Shown here piece by piece: positions 63,464 to 64,000 of a stretch of 64,000 bases of DNA (its first letter is position 1; the number at the start of each line of letters is the position of its first letter). The position numbers were made by a program, and so were the translations under genes. The notes beneath the pieces were generated by a model. That model ran no database searches, was not told the DNA's origin, and worked only from the letters and a program-made list of their open reading frames with translations. Source of the DNA: Salipaludibacillus sp047795645 (GTDB taxonomy: Bacteria; Bacillota; Bacilli; Bacillales; Salisediminibacteriaceae); the NCBI RefSeq assembly GCF_047795645.1, contig NZ_CP181045.1, positions 1,302,001 to 1,366,000 of the forward strand, given 5' to 3'.

Positions 63464-63479
63464 GAATACGCACGTATTC
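63464..63479. promoter_or_regulatory. Perfect 16-bp palindrome upstream of acnA
   Basis: GAATACG-CA-CGTATTC, 60 bp upstream of the predicted -35 box. It could be an operator. It does not match the CcpC (ATAA-N7-TTAT) or CodY boxes I know. Confidence 0.35.
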
Positions 63480-63586
63480 TGCTTAACAAATCCGTTCACA
63501 ACACCCCTATATATCAAGACGGCACCTAGATTTTTCTGCGATTAAACTTTTTTTAGAAAGGCCTTTTTTAGAAGTGAAATAATAAA

Positions 63587-63624
63587 AAGGACGCAGCCTA
63601 TCATAAAAAAATAGGTTGCGTCTT
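63587..63624 (-). terminator. Terminator after the 87-aa gene
   Basis: GACGCAGCCTAT / ATAGGTTGCGTC with one wobble pair and a 9-nt A-rich loop. On the minus strand it is followed by CTTTTTATT. Confidence 0.82.
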
Positions 63625-63637
63625 TGAGAGTAAGGTG

Positions 63638-63901
63638 TTAGTTCATTATGTCATGTTTTCGGAGTTCTAATTCTTGTGAGAATAAATCTAATTGGCGTTT
63701 TTGATGTTCCGATGCAACTGTATATGCTTTGTTAATAATCTGCGTTGCTTCATTAATCTCCTCTTCAGCTAATTTTACTTGATGACCAAATTCTGGAGCG
63801 TCTGGATCTAACTGGTCAAACGCATCTCCCAATTGACTATACGCTTGTTGCGCCGCTTCAAATGCTTGTCGCTTATTTTTGTTGTAAGGCACAAATAACA
63901 T
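63638..63901 (-). CDS. Small helical protein of unknown function, 87 aa
   Basis: An 87-residue, Gln/Glu/Ala-rich, probably all-helical protein (RQAFEAAQQAYSQLGDAFDQ then EFGHQVKLAEEEINEATQII). No signal peptide or membrane helix. It is acidic and may be a helical hairpin bundle. I do not recognise the family. GAAAGGGG lies just before the ATG. It is flanked by its own terminator and by one near 63913-63955 that belongs to an upstream gene. Confidence 0.65.
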   Translation of the reverse strand: MLFVPYNKNKRQAFEAAQQAYSQLGDAFDQLDPDAPEFGHQVKLAEEEINEATQIINKAYTVASEHQKRQLDLFSQELELRKHDIMN

Positions 63902-63912
63902 CCCCTTTCTTT

Positions 63913-63956
63913 TAGAAAAAATTGGCTTGTCGCCAAGTCCTTCATGGCGAAAGCCT
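63913..63956 (-). terminator. Probable terminator of a gene beyond the right edge
   Basis: GGCTTGTCGCCA / TGGCGAAAGCC imperfect stem. On the minus strand it is followed by AATTTTTTC, just upstream of the 87-aa gene. Confidence 0.6.
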
Positions 63957-64000
63957 TAGTATTTCTTATACTTTAATCCTGTAGCGAAGTTAAACGTTCT

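Noticed and set aside
1..64000. Insertion sequences, prophage, tRNA or rRNA genes
   Set aside because: No transposase, integrase, phage gene, tRNA cloverleaf or rRNA sequence was recognised in the window.

Overview
The window comes from the chromosome of an endospore-forming, low-GC Gram-positive bacterium of the Bacillaceae. The evidence is direct: a GerA-type germinant receptor subunit, the spore proteins CotD, Tlp, SspN and a YjcZ-family peptide, a SpoVK-like AAA ATPase, a class-B (Bacillus-type) RNase P RNA, GpsB, and strong AGGAGG ribosome sites with many TTG starts. Gene content matches what I remember of two Bacillus subtilis neighbourhoods: yneP/yneQ/tlp/sspN/citB/yneR/yneT/parE/parC, and yprA/yprB/cotD/ypsA/gpsB/rnpB/ypsC/ypwA. 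The order is rearranged and other genes are interspersed. A compatible-solute uptake system fits a salt-exposed lifestyle, but the species cannot be named from sequence alone.

Layout. 1-6.1 kb: truncated gerA-family gene, then topoisomerase IV (parE-parC, both with TTG starts). 6.4-12.2 kb: CoA-binding protein, universal stress protein, a two-gene osmoprotectant ABC transporter whose permease is fused to its binding protein (OpuF type), an M32 carboxypeptidase, and a YneR-like protein. 12.2-19.3 kb: moaA, a DUF2564-like gene, a striking array of twelve 53-bp tandem repeats, the RNA methyltransferase ypsC, rnpB, an RNase H-family gene, gpsB, ypsA, and a cotD gene extended by 15-residue Gly/Pro repeats. 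18.5-24.9 kb: the DNA-repair pair mrfA/mrfB (yprA/yprB) followed, with overlapping ends, by a cNMP/CBS/DUF294 nucleotidyltransferase-like protein and a DnaQ-like exonuclease.

25-37 kb: polysaccharide deacetylase, a CBO0543-type membrane protein, a YjcZ peptide, a double winged-helix PadR-like regulator, sulfite reductase cysJI, an MFS exporter converging on and overlapping a lysophospholipase-like hydrolase, a PfpI-family protein, a secreted NlpC/P60 cell-wall hydrolase and an HD hydrolase. 37.4-40.8 kb: a two-gene 2-oxoacid:ferredoxin oxidoreductase made of fused subunits. 40.8-50.1 kb: DUF3891, YhfH, CheV, small and hypothetical proteins, a lipoprotein cyclophilin, YwpF-like, DUF2207 and TVP38 membrane proteins and an MFS transporter.

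50.2-64 kb: a YkuI-like degenerate EAL protein, a PHP phosphoesterase translationally coupled to nadE, yneQ, tlp, a thioesterase, a two-module SpoVK-like AAA ATPase, an EamA transporter, a second TVP38 protein, VanZ, sspN, an FbpB-like small basic protein, DUF421, aconitase and a short hypothetical gene.

Most genes lie on the minus strand, and the array of stem-loop terminators divides them into short operons. No tRNA, rRNA, insertion sequence, prophage or CRISPR array was found. The window is largely core chromosome. The least explained items are the 53-bp repeat array, the DUF294-exonuclease pair behind mrfAB, the CotD repeat tail, and the structured element upstream of the ywpF-like gene.
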